A stretch of DNA of 64,000 nt, from contig JACKPZ010000017.1 in NCBI GenBank assembly GCA_024233135.1, positions 30,825 through 94,824 of the forward strand. Reading direction: 5' to 3'. Below the pieces are notes generated by a model. It made no database searches. It was given only the letters and a program-made list of their open reading frames with translations, and was not told the DNA's origin. The first letter of the stretch is position 1, and each line of letters starts with the position of its first letter. A program made the position numbers and the translations under genes. Of the stretch, positions 9,390 through 16,859 are shown in pieces. Source of the stretch: Akkermansiaceae bacterium. Lineage in GTDB: Bacteria; Verrucomicrobiota; Verrucomicrobiia; Verrucomicrobiales; Akkermansiaceae.

Positions 9390-9425
9390 GTTTCCCTAAC
9401 CGCCATCGGTCGGCAATCTCGGGAC

Positions 9426-10091
9426 GTGAAACCGAGTCTGATTTTCGACCTCGACGGCACTCTTGTCGATTCCCTGCCGGGCATCGCCGCGTCGCTGAAC
9501 CGCACGCTATCCGCGCACGGCCTGCCGGGACATTCAAACGCGATGGTGCGCACCTTCGTCGGTGACGGATTGGCGACCTTGATCAAACGCTCGGTTTCCA
9601 ACCACGACCCCGCCTTGCTGGAGTCCCTGCTCAACTACTACCGACCGGACTATGAGGCGAGCTGGGCCTCCGGCACGCGGCCCTATCCGGGCGTCGTCCA
9701 CTTGCTTTCCGAGCTGGCGCGCGACGGCCACAAACTCGCGGTGCTGTCCAACAAGACCCACGAGTTCACCGCCACGATGGTGCGGGCGATTTTCCCGTCG
9801 GTCCACTTCGACAAGGTGCTCGGCCTGCGCGAAGGCATGCGGCCGAAACCCGCCCCTGCCGGCGCGCTCGAAGTGCTCTCCGCCCTCGGCGACCCGCCGT
9901 CGAACTGCATCCTCATCGGCGACTCGGTGATGGATATCCAGACGGCCGCCAACGCGGAGATGAAATCCATCGCCGTCACCTGGGGCTACCAGGACCGTCC
10001 CAAACTCATCGCAGCGGGGCCATGGAAGATGGTGGATACCGTCGACGGGTTGGCGCGGGTGCTGGGGAGCGGAGTGGAAGAGGAGATGTGA
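9426..10091 (+). CDS. gph: HAD-family phosphatase, phosphoglycolate phosphatase-like
   Basis: A 221-residue HAD hydrolase that begins at a GTG. All four HAD motifs are visible: DLDGTLVDS (nucleophile and acid/base aspartates), VLSNKTHEF, the lysine in RPKPAPAGAL and IGDSVMDIQTAANAEM. The cap-domain arrangement matches the Gph/PGP branch, which removes phosphate from 2-phosphoglycolate. Substrate choice within the branch cannot be settled by sequence. The gene stands alone and is followed four bases later by a REP-like repeat. Confidence 0.85.
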   Translation: MKPSLIFDLDGTLVDSLPGIAASLNRTLSAHGLPGHSNAMVRTFVGDGLATLIKRSVSNHDPALLESLLNYYRPDYEASWASGTRPYPGVVHLLSELARDGHKLAVLSNKTHEFTATMVRAIFPSVHFDKVLGLREGMRPKPAPAGALEVLSALGDPPSNCILIGDSVMDIQTAANAEMKSIAVTWGYQDRPKLIAAGPWKMVDTVDGLARVLGSGVEEEM

Positions 10092-10094
10092 GGC

Positions 10095-10206
10095 ACAAGG
10101 AGGGGCGAAACGTGTTCGCCCATCGTGGATGAGCGGCCGATGGGATGTGCGAAGCGCGCGAGATCGACTTCCCATCCGCATCGGCGGACATGCTCCGCCG
10201 CTCCTT
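10095..10206. repeat. REP-like repeat, copy 1
   Basis: About 110 bases resembling the copy at 10887-10985. It holds two hairpins: GGGCGAA (10103-10109) pairing with TTCGCCC (10115-10121), and CGGCGGA (10182-10188) pairing with TCCGCCG (10194-10200). It shares the AAGGAGGG(G)CGAA...GTTCGCCC...GGATGAGCG core and a later CCCATCCGC block with copy 2. It sits between gph and the RAYT transposase remnant. Confidence 0.65.
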
Positions 10207-10221
10207 GAGAGCTTGGCATTC

Positions 10222-10250
10222 TTGACTCGCGCGATGGTTCTCGGCACTTT
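10222..10250 (+). promoter_or_regulatory. Sigma-70-like promoter of the RAYT remnant
   Basis: -35 TTGACT (10222-10227), 17-base spacer, -10 CACTTT (10245-10250), then 6 bases to the GTG at 10257. The spacing again predicts a leaderless or nearly leaderless transcript. Confidence 0.45.
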
Positions 10251-10256
10251 GCGACC

Positions 10257-10658
10257 GTGAATCCCGAGTCGTCCTACCCTTCGCTTCGTTTCCTGAGCGA
10301 GTGGTCGGAGATTCGAAAAGGTAAGAACCGCCTGCCACACTGGGACGCCAACCGGATCGCGTGTTTCATCACATTCCGATTGGCCGATTCACTGCCTCTG
10401 GATCTTCTCAAGAACTGGCATGTGGAACGAGACCAGTGGATTAAGGAAAACCCACGGCCGTGGGATCACGCTGCGGAGACCGAATTCCACAAACGCTTCT
10501 CAAAGCGAATCGATGGGATGTTGGATCGTGGGTATGGATCGTGCCTGTTGGCCGACGGCAGGTTCGCAAAGGAAGTATCCACCACGCTGGCCGCCAAAGA
10601 CGCGCAACAATATTTCCTCCACTCGTGGGTCATCATGCCAAATCATGTGCATGCCTGA
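10257..10658 (+). pseudogene. REP-associated tyrosine transposase (RAYT), C-terminally truncated
   Basis: The 133-residue product matches the N-terminal half of Y1-type REP-associated transposases: HWDANRIACFITFRLADSLP, then LADGRFAKEVSTTL and HSWVIMPNHVHA, the last being the HUH-like metal-binding signature. A stop codon falls immediately after that motif. The missing part would hold the catalytic tyrosine region and the rest of the ~200-residue family, so the protein should be inactive. Two REP-like repeats flank it (10095-10206 and 10887-10985), as expected for the partner elements of a RAYT. It is better read as a decayed domesticated transposase than a working gene. Confidence 0.8.
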
Positions 10659-10702
10659 TGTCCGCTGAAGGCGTTCCGTCCATTGTCGGAGCGTGAAACG
10701 AT

Positions 10703-11377
10703 TCAGCCGACGAGAATCAAGGCGTGGCGATCCGGAGGAATCTGGCAGAGACTACGACCCGCTGATCCGGTGACTGGGATCATTTTGTGACCCACGCTAT
10801 CCGGAGGAACCCGGAGAAAGCGCGGGATGGAAGCCGACAATCTTGCTTCCTTCGAAGCTCCTTGGATCGAAAGGCTGCATCCTGACCAAGGAGGGCGAAC
10901 GTGTTCGCCCTCGGGGATGAGCGTTTCCACGATGGCAGTGCGAGCGCGGAGACGGCAACCCATCCGCCCGGGCGGTGCTACCTTGTACGCGACACCCCGG
11001 TTTTTTTCATCCACTTGTCCGTTGAGCGTGCAGAAGTCGTAGAGCCAGCCGAAGCCGAAGAGGCCCGCGGTGAGGAGCCAGAGGATGCCGGTCCAGATTT
11101 TACCGAGGTAGAAACGGTGGATGCCGAAGACGCCAAGGAAGGTCTGGAGGATCCAGGCGAGCGAGTAATCGTAGCGGCCGGCGGTGTATTTGGTGTCCGC
11201 CCTCCGGTCCATGCCGGGGATCAGGAACAGGTCGATGATCCAGCCGATGCCGATGAGGCCGAAGGTGAGAAGCCAAATGGTTCCGGTGATCGGCTTTCCG
11301 TAGTAGAACCGGTGGGAACCGGTGAATCCGAAGATCCAGAGGAGATATCCAATCGTCTTGCTGCCGCGATGCGGCAA
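10703..11377 (-). CDS. Tandem TM2-domain membrane protein with repeat-derived C-terminal tail
   Basis: The first ~127 residues are two TM2 units in tandem (TIGYLLWIFGFTGSHRFYYG and ILQTFLGVFGIHRFYLGKI), each with paired membrane helices and a short turn. The usual family end (LNGQVDEKNR) is reached near 10997. Normally a stop follows there, but here the frame runs on for 98 codons through the REP-like repeat at 10887-10985, giving an arginine- and proline-rich tail of no recognisable family. I infer that repeat insertion removed the native stop. No ATG fits the N-terminus; a TTG at 11377 (MPHRGSKTIGY) is my best start. Function of TM2 proteins is unknown. Confidence 0.65.
   Translation of the reverse strand: MPHRGSKTIGYLLWIFGFTGSHRFYYGKPITGTIWLLTFGLIGIGWIIDLFLIPGMDRRADTKYTAGRYDYSLAWILQTFLGVFGIHRFYLGKIWTGILWLLTAGLFGFGWLYDFCTLNGQVDEKNRGVAYKVAPPGRMGCRLRARTAIVETLIPEGEHVRPPWSGCSLSIQGASKEARLSASIPRFLRVPPDSVGHKMIPVTGSAGRSLCQIPPDRHALILVG
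10887..10985. repeat. REP-like repeat, copy 2
   Basis: Copy of the element at 10095-10206. Its main hairpin is a perfect 9-bp stem, GAGGGCGAA (10891-10899) with TTCGCCCTC (10904-10912) around a 4-base loop. A GC palindrome CCGCCCGGGCGG follows near 10964-10975. Its right end abuts the end of the recognisable TM2 coding sequence. Confidence 0.65.
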
Positions 11378-11401
11378 ACATGGACATGAACTTTTTGACC
11401 C

Positions 11402-11451
11402 AATGATTCTGTCGCTCCAAGTCCGACACACGAAGCGGCGACAGAATCATT
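11402..11451. repeat. 14-bp perfect inverted repeat upstream of the TM2 gene
   Basis: AATGATTCTGTCGC (11402-11415) pairs perfectly with GCGACAGAATCATT (11438-11451), with a 22-base spacer. The right arm runs into ATCATTTTGTGAC (11446-11458), a 13-mer that also occurs at 10779-10791 on the other side of the TM2 gene. It may be a dispersed palindromic repeat or a regulatory site for the TM2 gene. Confidence 0.5.
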
Positions 11452-11523
11452 TTGTGACAGGATCATTCTTCATGAAGCCGCGGCCATGGAGAATCCGGAG
11501 CGGATTTGTAGCGCCGGCTCGAG

Positions 11524-12717
11524 CTAACCGTCCGTCCGCCAGTGGCGTGGAACCTCCCACAACTGGAGGCGACCGACGGCGGCGGACTTGAGCGAGTCGA
11601 GATTTGCGCCGGCGGCGAGCACGACGGTGGCGGCGATTTCCTCGAAACGTTCGGGATCCCGGCTCGGGACGGCGTGGACCGCGGCGTGGGTGACGAGACC
11701 GGTTTCAAGAAGCGCCGCCTCGACTTTCGCCGGGCTCACCTTGCGTCCCGCGACATTGATCGCCCCGCCGGTGGTGCCGCGGAGACGGAGCAGGCCGTCG
11801 GCATCGAGAAAGCCGAGGTCGCGCGTCTGATAGACACCCCCACCGAGATGATCGTCCGGGCGGGAGAGATCATATGAATCGGCAACCGCATCGCTGGACA
11901 CGCGGATGCGGGCGTCGTCATCGATGGCCAGATCCACGCCCGGGAGAGGACGGCCGAGGACGTCGGCGGAAACACGAGGAGAGGATGAGTCGTCGTAGGC
12001 GATGGCACCGCATTCGCTGGCGCCGTAGAAATTGTGGATCTTGAGTCCGGCGGATGCGAAGACCTCGCGTTCGAGTTCGATCGGCAACGGGGAGCCGGCG
12101 GAAACGGCAAGACCGATCCCGGCGTCGGTGAGGACACCGGATTTCAGCCAGGCGCGCCACATCGGCGGTACGGCAGGGACGACGATGCCGGGGTGGCGGC
12201 GGAACTCGGCCTCGACGACGCGCGGAAACGGCGCGGGCACGATGCTCAACGGCATGCCGAGAATGACGAGCGGGAGGATGAGATTGGAAAACCCATAGGA
12301 ATGGGCGGGCGAGATGACGCCGAGGTTCACCCGCCCGGGACCGAGTTCCATCGCGGTGGCGATCCGCCGCAGATCGGCCAGCAACTGTGGGCCCGTTAGA
12401 AACACCCCGCGGGGAACGCCGGACGCGCCGGGTGTGTATTTCACCAGGCGGATTTCCGGACCCGGCTGGCGGGTGAGGCGCGGTTCGGCGGCGCCGGCCT
12501 CGACCGGAATCACGGCCTGTCCATCGCGCCACGCGGCGATGACGGCGGCGGGAAAACCGACACCGGGGCCGGTGCGGGCGATCACCGGACCGGACGCTGT
12601 TTCGATCCCCTCCACCGCGGTGTGGATCTCGGCGAAGGACCATCGTCGCCCGCCTTCGAAGACGGCGGTGCGCCCGGCGTGGCGTTCGACGGTCTCAAGC
12701 CATTGGCGATACAGCAT
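11524..12717 (-). CDS. AMP-binding acyl/aryl-CoA ligase family protein, C-terminally short
   Basis: A 397-residue member of the ANL superfamily, which activates carboxylic acids as adenylates. Visible motifs: the phosphate loop YTPGASGVPRGV (Lys of the usual TSGSTGxPKG replaced by Arg), NFYGASECGAI (A5), YQTRDLGFLDADGLLRLRG (A7) and NVAGRKVSPAKVEAAL (A8). The chain stops at LWEVPRHWRTDG, before the A10 lysine that completes adenylation in most members. The stop lies about 70 bases from the repeat patch at 11402-11451, so the end may have been lost in a rearrangement. It diverges from the two ketosynthase genes, which suggests it once supplied or supplies a starter acyl group. Confidence 0.75.
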   Translation of the reverse strand: MLYRQWLETVERHAGRTAVFEGGRRWSFAEIHTAVEGIETASGPVIARTGPGVGFPAAVIAAWRDGQAVIPVEAGAAEPRLTRQPGPEIRLVKYTPGASGVPRGVFLTGPQLLADLRRIATAMELGPGRVNLGVISPAHSYGFSNLILPLVILGMPLSIVPAPFPRVVEAEFRRHPGIVVPAVPPMWRAWLKSGVLTDAGIGLAVSAGSPLPIELEREVFASAGLKIHNFYGASECGAIAYDDSSSPRVSADVLGRPLPGVDLAIDDDARIRVSSDAVADSYDLSRPDDHLGGGVYQTRDLGFLDADGLLRLRGTTGGAINVAGRKVSPAKVEAALLETGLVTHAAVHAVPSRDPERFEEIAATVVLAAGANLDSLKSAAVGRLQLWEVPRHWRTDG

Positions 12718-12746
12718 TTGACAAGGGGTGGCCGCCTGCCTAGCTA
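12718..12746 (+). promoter_or_regulatory. Strong sigma-70-like promoter upstream of the ketosynthase pair
   Basis: Consensus -35 TTGACA (12718-12723), 17-base spacer, -10 TAGCTA (12741-12746). It begins one base after the AMP-ligase start codon. The leader to the TTG start at 12790 would be about 37 bases. Confidence 0.6.
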
Positions 12747-12789
12747 CCGCTGACTCGGCTGACGAGCCTTAACTCACCCGCCCTCACCC

Positions 12790-14028
12790 TTGGCCTGGCC
12801 ACCGCATCTCACGACCGATTCCGAAAGCCGCCGCGTGGTGGTCACCGGGATGGGCATCGTCTCGCCCATGGGCGCGGATGTCGCGGAAAACGCCGCGGGA
12901 TTCCAGGCGGGGCGCTCGGCATTCTCTGAGGTGACGTTCTTCGACGTTTCGCGCCAGCGGGTGAAAACCGCGGGTGTCGCGCCGGAATGCGCCATCTCGG
13001 GTGAGCGCGCGACCCGCCGCATGGACCGCGGCACACGGCTCGCCTTTCACGCAGCGCGCGAGGCGCTCGAGATGTCCGGTGCCCCCGGACGGGACCGGAT
13101 GCCGCTGGTGATCGGCACCTCGGCGGCGGCGATGCCGATCGGCGAGGACTATCATCGGGCCGCCCACTCCGGAGATGCGCCGCGTCACCTGCAATTGCGG
13201 CGGGTCGAAACGTATCAGGCGCAACGCCAACTCACCGCGATGGCCGAACTGCTGGGTGCCGGAGGGCCGATCCGGATCATCTCGAACGCCTGCGCGTCCG
13301 GGGCGAACGCGATCGGCCATGCGTTTCATCTCGTGCGCTCGGGCCGCGCGGAGCGTGTGCTCGCGGGTGGCTATGACGCGCTCTGCCAGCTTGTTTTCGC
13401 GGGTTTCGACTCGCTGCAGGCGCTCGCTCCGTCGGGCATCCCCCGCCCGTTCGACGCGCATCGCGACGGTCTCGCACTGGGTGAAGGTGCCGCGTTCGTG
13501 GTCGTCGAGTCCGCCGCATCCGCAGCGACGCGGGGCGCGCGCGTGATCGCCGAGATCCGCGGCTACGGCGCGGCGACGGACACGCACCACCTGACGCAGC
13601 CGCATCCGGAGGGAAACACGGCGCTTGAGACGATGTCAGCCGCCTGCGAGATGGCGGGACTGGAGCCGGGACAAATCGATTATATCAACTCGCACGGAAC
13701 GGGCACGCCGCTCAACGACGTCGCCGAGGGGAATGCGATCCGCCGCTGGGCGGGCGACGCGGTTTCCTCAGTGCGGGTGAGCTCGACAAAGTCGGCGATC
13801 GGCCACTTGTTAGGTGGAGCCGGAGCGGTGGAGGCGGTGATCTGCCTGATGGCACTGGAAGGCCAGTGGCTGCCGGCGAGCCTTCACGTGCGCGAGCCGG
13901 ATCCGGTCTGCACCTTCGATCTCGTGCGCGAACCGCGGGAGGCGAAACTGGAGAACGTGCTGACGAATTCCTTCGGTTTCGGCGGGGCGAACGCGACGCT
14001 GGTTTTCAGCAAGGAGGACGCGCGATGA
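12790..14028 (+). CDS. Beta-ketoacyl-[ACP] synthase, FabF-like
   Basis: A 412-residue condensing enzyme of the KAS II type that extends acyl chains from malonyl-ACP. The thiolase-fold catalytic triad is intact: C168 in SNACASGANAIG, H302 in NSHGTGTPLND and H339 in KSAIGHLLGGAGA. The C-terminus NSFGFGGANATLVF is typical. The first possible start after in-frame stops is the TTG at 12790, which lacks a clear ribosome binding site; a GTG at 12837 would cut into the conserved VVVTGMG strand. The next gene overlaps by four bases and encodes a dead paralogue, so the pair looks like a KS/chain-length-factor heterodimer. It is not the housekeeping fabF context, since no acpP or fabG is near. Confidence 0.88.
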   Translation: MAWPPHLTTDSESRRVVVTGMGIVSPMGADVAENAAGFQAGRSAFSEVTFFDVSRQRVKTAGVAPECAISGERATRRMDRGTRLAFHAAREALEMSGAPGRDRMPLVIGTSAAAMPIGEDYHRAAHSGDAPRHLQLRRVETYQAQRQLTAMAELLGAGGPIRIISNACASGANAIGHAFHLVRSGRAERVLAGGYDALCQLVFAGFDSLQALAPSGIPRPFDAHRDGLALGEGAAFVVVESAASAATRGARVIAEIRGYGAATDTHHLTQPHPEGNTALETMSAACEMAGLEPGQIDYINSHGTGTPLNDVAEGNAIRRWAGDAVSSVRVSSTKSAIGHLLGGAGAVEAVICLMALEGQWLPASLHVREPDPVCTFDLVREPREAKLENVLTNSFGFGGANATLVFSKEDAR

Positions 14029-15044
14029 GCACGACGCTCGCGATCACCGGTTGGGGCGCGGTTTCCCCCGCGGGATGGGGTGCGGCCGCGCTGGCGGACG
14101 CACTTGCCAGCAGCAGCCCGTGTGAGACGAGCCCGCTCGAGCGGAAACTCGGCGATTCCACGGTAACGACATTGGTCCGCCGCGTCCCCGCCGGCGGGAC
14201 GGCTCCGCGGGTGCCACGCCTGCGCCGTGCGAGCCCGATCGCCAAGTTCGCGGCAGCGGCGGTGGCCGAAGCGCTCGGACCGGAACGCATCGCTCTCGCG
14301 GCTTCAGGTAAACTGCGGGTCGGTGTGGTGTTCACCATCAGCAACGGCTGCGTCAACTACTCGAACCGTTTCTTCAACGAAGTGCTGGCCGATCCCTCGC
14401 TGGCGAGCCCGATCCTGTTTCCCGAAACCGTCTTCAACGCTCCATCGAGCCATCTCTCGGCGATGCTCGGCGGCTCGGCGCCGAACGACACGCTCATCAG
14501 CGACGATTCGGGATTTTTCAGCGGCATCGACCTCGCGGCCGAGTGGATCGAACGCGGCGAGGTGGACGGCTGCCTGGTGGTCGCCGCCGAGGAACTCGAC
14601 TGGCTCAGCGCCGAGGCGGTGACGCTCTACTCGCGGCGGATGGTACCGGCGGAAGGCGCGGGCGCGATCTATCTGGCGGCCGCGGAGGGCCCGGTGGTCC
14701 TCGATTCGCTGCCGGATCCGGTTTCCTATCAGCTCCGAAGCCGTGCGGAGGCGGCGGCGGAACTCCGGCGTTTGCTCGACGTTGCGGACGACGGAGCGAC
14801 TCTGTTCGTCGACAGTCGTTCGGGCGTGGACCGTTTCGACCGCGGGGAAACCGCGGCTTGGGCCGGCTGGCAAGGTCCGCGCTGGTCGCCCCGTGCGGTG
14901 CTCGGGGAAACGATGGGCGCGAGCGCCGCGCTGCAGGTCGTCGCCGCGGTGGAGCATCTGGCCCGCGGTGGTTGCGGGCGCGCGGTGGTGGCCACCAGCG
15001 GATGGAACCAGCAGGCGGCGGGCGCGGCTTTCCGAGCGTCTTGA
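14025..15044 (+). CDS. Catalytically inactive ketosynthase-like protein (chain-length-factor-like)
   Basis: A 339-residue thiolase-fold protein whose start ATG overlaps the upstream ketosynthase stop (14025-14028). The fold is evident from the start (LAITGWGAVSPAGWG) and the GETMGASAALQVVAAVEHL helix near the end. The catalytic positions are all changed: the nucleophile-elbow region reads ISDDSGFFSGIDLAAEW with no Cys, DSRSGVDRFDRGET stands where NSHGTGT would be, and LGETMGAS replaces KSxxGH. Loss of all three residues next to an active partner is the pattern of chain-length factors in type II polyketide and aryl-polyene systems. I infer that role; the product is unknown. Confidence 0.72.
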   Translation: MSTTLAITGWGAVSPAGWGAAALADALASSSPCETSPLERKLGDSTVTTLVRRVPAGGTAPRVPRLRRASPIAKFAAAAVAEALGPERIALAASGKLRVGVVFTISNGCVNYSNRFFNEVLADPSLASPILFPETVFNAPSSHLSAMLGGSAPNDTLISDDSGFFSGIDLAAEWIERGEVDGCLVVAAEELDWLSAEAVTLYSRRMVPAEGAGAIYLAAAEGPVVLDSLPDPVSYQLRSRAEAAAELRRLLDVADDGATLFVDSRSGVDRFDRGETAAWAGWQGPRWSPRAVLGETMGASAALQVVAAVEHLARGGCGRAVVATSGWNQQAAGAAFRAS

Positions 15045-15049
15045 GGGGC

Positions 15050-15514
15050 TCAGGCGAGCGGGCGCATCGACTTGAACTCGCCCTTCTCGCAGGCGATCAC
15101 GAAGGCCTCGGCATAACTTTTCAGCTTGTCCCAATAGAGGCGGATCTTGTCGGCCTCCTGCTTGGTCACGCTGTGGTCGTCCGATGCGTCCGAGATCTCG
15201 TTGAGCAGGTCCGAGAACTGCGAGATGATCTCACGGGTGGCGGGCAACACGTGGCCGATCGGCTCGCCCTCATGCACCGAGTTTTTCACGAAATGGCCGC
15301 CGCGCTGGCGGCAGAGCCACTCGACGATGCCGTTGTCATCGCTGAGTTCGATGATGCCCATCAAGCGGTCGAGCGGATTGCGGCTGCCGGATCCGTCCTC
15401 GCTCTGCTGTTCGGCCCATTTGTAAACGAGCGACAATGAGACGCCCAGTTCCGCTGCGACCGCCTTCGGGGTGGTCTTGCGGAACGCCTCACGAAGGACT
15501 TCATGGCTTTCCAT
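15050..15514 (-). CDS. Phage CII-like HTH regulatory protein
   Basis: A 154-residue protein. Its N-terminus (LREAFRKTTPKAVAAELGVSLSLVYKWAEQ) is a helix-turn-helix like that of phage CII/CP76 regulators, followed by a helical region. It is likely a DNA-binding transcription factor. There are no phage structural, integrase or lysis genes nearby, so this is a chromosomal homologue rather than part of a prophage. It is convergent with the ketosynthase-like gene, ending five bases from it. The target is unknown. Confidence 0.7.
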   Translation of the reverse strand: MESHEVLREAFRKTTPKAVAAELGVSLSLVYKWAEQQSEDGSGSRNPLDRLMGIIELSDDNGIVEWLCRQRGGHFVKNSVHEGEPIGHVLPATREIISQFSDLLNEISDASDDHSVTKQEADKIRLYWDKLKSYAEAFVIACEKGEFKSMRPLA

Positions 15515-15592
15515 GACGGGAAACTGTCAGCCCGTGCGCGGTTTGGGAAGCCGACAAATCGCCATCGTGCCAGAATTCGCCCGGCCGGTGGA

Positions 15593-16192
15593 TCAATCGG
15601 CCTCCGGTTTTGCGGGCTCCGGCTCGACGATCACCTTGGTGCGCGCCCAGTCGTCGCCGAGCCTGCGGCCGCGCCCGGGTTTGTCCTCGCGGGTGAGCAG
15701 AATGACGAGCTCGACGATGGCGAAGAACGGGATGAGCAGGGCGATGTTGCGCAGGATGCCGGCCTGCCAGTTGCCGGTGAGCGCCTCGCCGGATTCCGTG
15801 ACGGCGCGCAGTTTCATCGCGCTCTTGCCCACGCTGCGGCCGTTCAGGAAGGGCAGGCAGTCGCGGGTGACGAGGTAGGCGCCGCCAAGCAGGCCGGCGA
15901 CGCGCGACTCGAGGCCGCCGAGGAAATCCGGCAGCACGATGAAAGCCGCCATCGTCAGGCCGGTCGCGACGAGGAAATCGATGAGCGCGGCAACCACCCG
16001 GATGTTGAAGGAGGCGACGCCCGCGTCCGGGGTGTGGTCGTCCACCGGGTCGCCGGGTTGGCGCACCTTCACGGCCACGGCCGGCGCGTGTTTCTCCGGC
16101 GGCGTTTCGATTTCCGGCTTCGGCAGGTCGGGCGGCGGGATGTCCGGTTTCGGGATATCGGGCGGAGGGACGGGTTTCTCGGGATCACTCAT
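15593..16192 (-). CDS. RDD-family membrane protein
   Basis: A 199-residue protein starting at ATG 16192. A proline-rich cytoplasmic N-terminus (KPVPPPDIPKPDIPPPDLPK) is followed by an RDD-type membrane domain beginning ASFNIRVVAALIDFLVATGL, with the Arg/Asp pair in RVVAALID, the conserved SVGKSAMKLRAV segment and further membrane helices (IALLIPFFAIVELVILL). RDD genes commonly accompany MoxR/DUF58/SpoIIM clusters; here the gene is 27 kb from the nearest one. Function unknown, some relatives are exchangers. Confidence 0.8.
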   Translation of the reverse strand: MSDPEKPVPPPDIPKPDIPPPDLPKPEIETPPEKHAPAVAVKVRQPGDPVDDHTPDAGVASFNIRVVAALIDFLVATGLTMAAFIVLPDFLGGLESRVAGLLGGAYLVTRDCLPFLNGRSVGKSAMKLRAVTESGEALTGNWQAGILRNIALLIPFFAIVELVILLTREDKPGRGRRLGDDWARTKVIVEPEPAKPEAD

Positions 16193-16241
16193 GGCACTGG
16201 CTGTTAGGATAGCACGATTCGGCGGCAAGGCCGATGGGAAA

Positions 16242-16859
16242 TCAGTCCCAGCCGCTTTCCTCCCATTCTTCCGGGCTCTTGCCGATGTTCTCGACGATTT
16301 CCGCCGGGATGAACACGAACTCGTCGCGACGTCCTTGGGCCGGGTCCATCCGGAAACGGACCATGCGCCGTGTTTCGCGGCCGTTCGCGACGACCGCGAG
16401 GTCCACATCCACGGTGAGGGCGCCGTCCTCACGAGGCTTCACCTTGAGCATGCCGGGGATCGGATAGATCGCGCGGGTCGTACCGCCGTCCTGTGGCTTG
16501 AAGTTCGCGTAGCGGTTGAGCTCGGACGCGGGAAACCACTCGTCGCGTTTGGTCACCGCGGTGCGCGTCCGGATCCGGCGGACGATGAGTTTCTCCTGAC
16601 GGCCGGGCTCGCCGGTCGCCTCGATCCGCCAGCGGAACGGCCCGTCGAGCGTGGCGACCGTGGTGCTGACGACCATCGCGCTGACCGAAAACGCGTTGTC
16701 CGCGCCTTCCGGGCGCACCTGCATGCGGATCTTCGCACCGCCGACCTCGACGGCCGGCGAGGACGCCTCGTAGGTGTGTTTGTCCGCGTGCAGGCTGGCG
16801 CAGGACGGCAGCAGGGCGAGCAGTCCGGCGCTTGCCGCCCCCCTGCCCCCGTGCATCAT
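16242..16859 (-). CDS. Predicted lipoprotein, unknown function
   Basis: A 205-residue exported protein. The start MMHGGRGAASAGLLALLPSC gives a short signal peptide with a lipobox (LLPSC), predicting lipidation of Cys20 and a membrane-tethered periplasmic protein. The mature part is beta-rich (SVSAMVVSTTVATLDGPFRW, VDVDLAVVANGRETRRMVRF) with no family I recognise. The C-terminus ends in SPEEWEESGWD. The start codon overlaps that of the divergent M48 protease gene, so the two promoters must lie inside each other's coding sequence. Confidence 0.65.
   Translation of the reverse strand: MMHGGRGAASAGLLALLPSCASLHADKHTYEASSPAVEVGGAKIRMQVRPEGADNAFSVSAMVVSTTVATLDGPFRWRIEATGEPGRQEKLIVRRIRTRTAVTKRDEWFPASELNRYANFKPQDGGTTRAIYPIPGMLKVKPREDGALTVDVDLAVVANGRETRRMVRFRMDPAQGRRDEFVFIPAEIVENIGKSPEEWEESGWD

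Noticed and set aside
11524..15044. An aryl-polyene biosynthetic cluster
   Set aside because: Only ligase and KS/KS-like genes are present; no ACP, dehydratase, ketoreductase or thioesterase lies nearby, so the cluster name is not supported.
15050..15514. A prophage indicated by the CII-like gene
   Set aside because: No integrase, portal, capsid or lysis genes flank it; the neighbours are metabolic and membrane genes.
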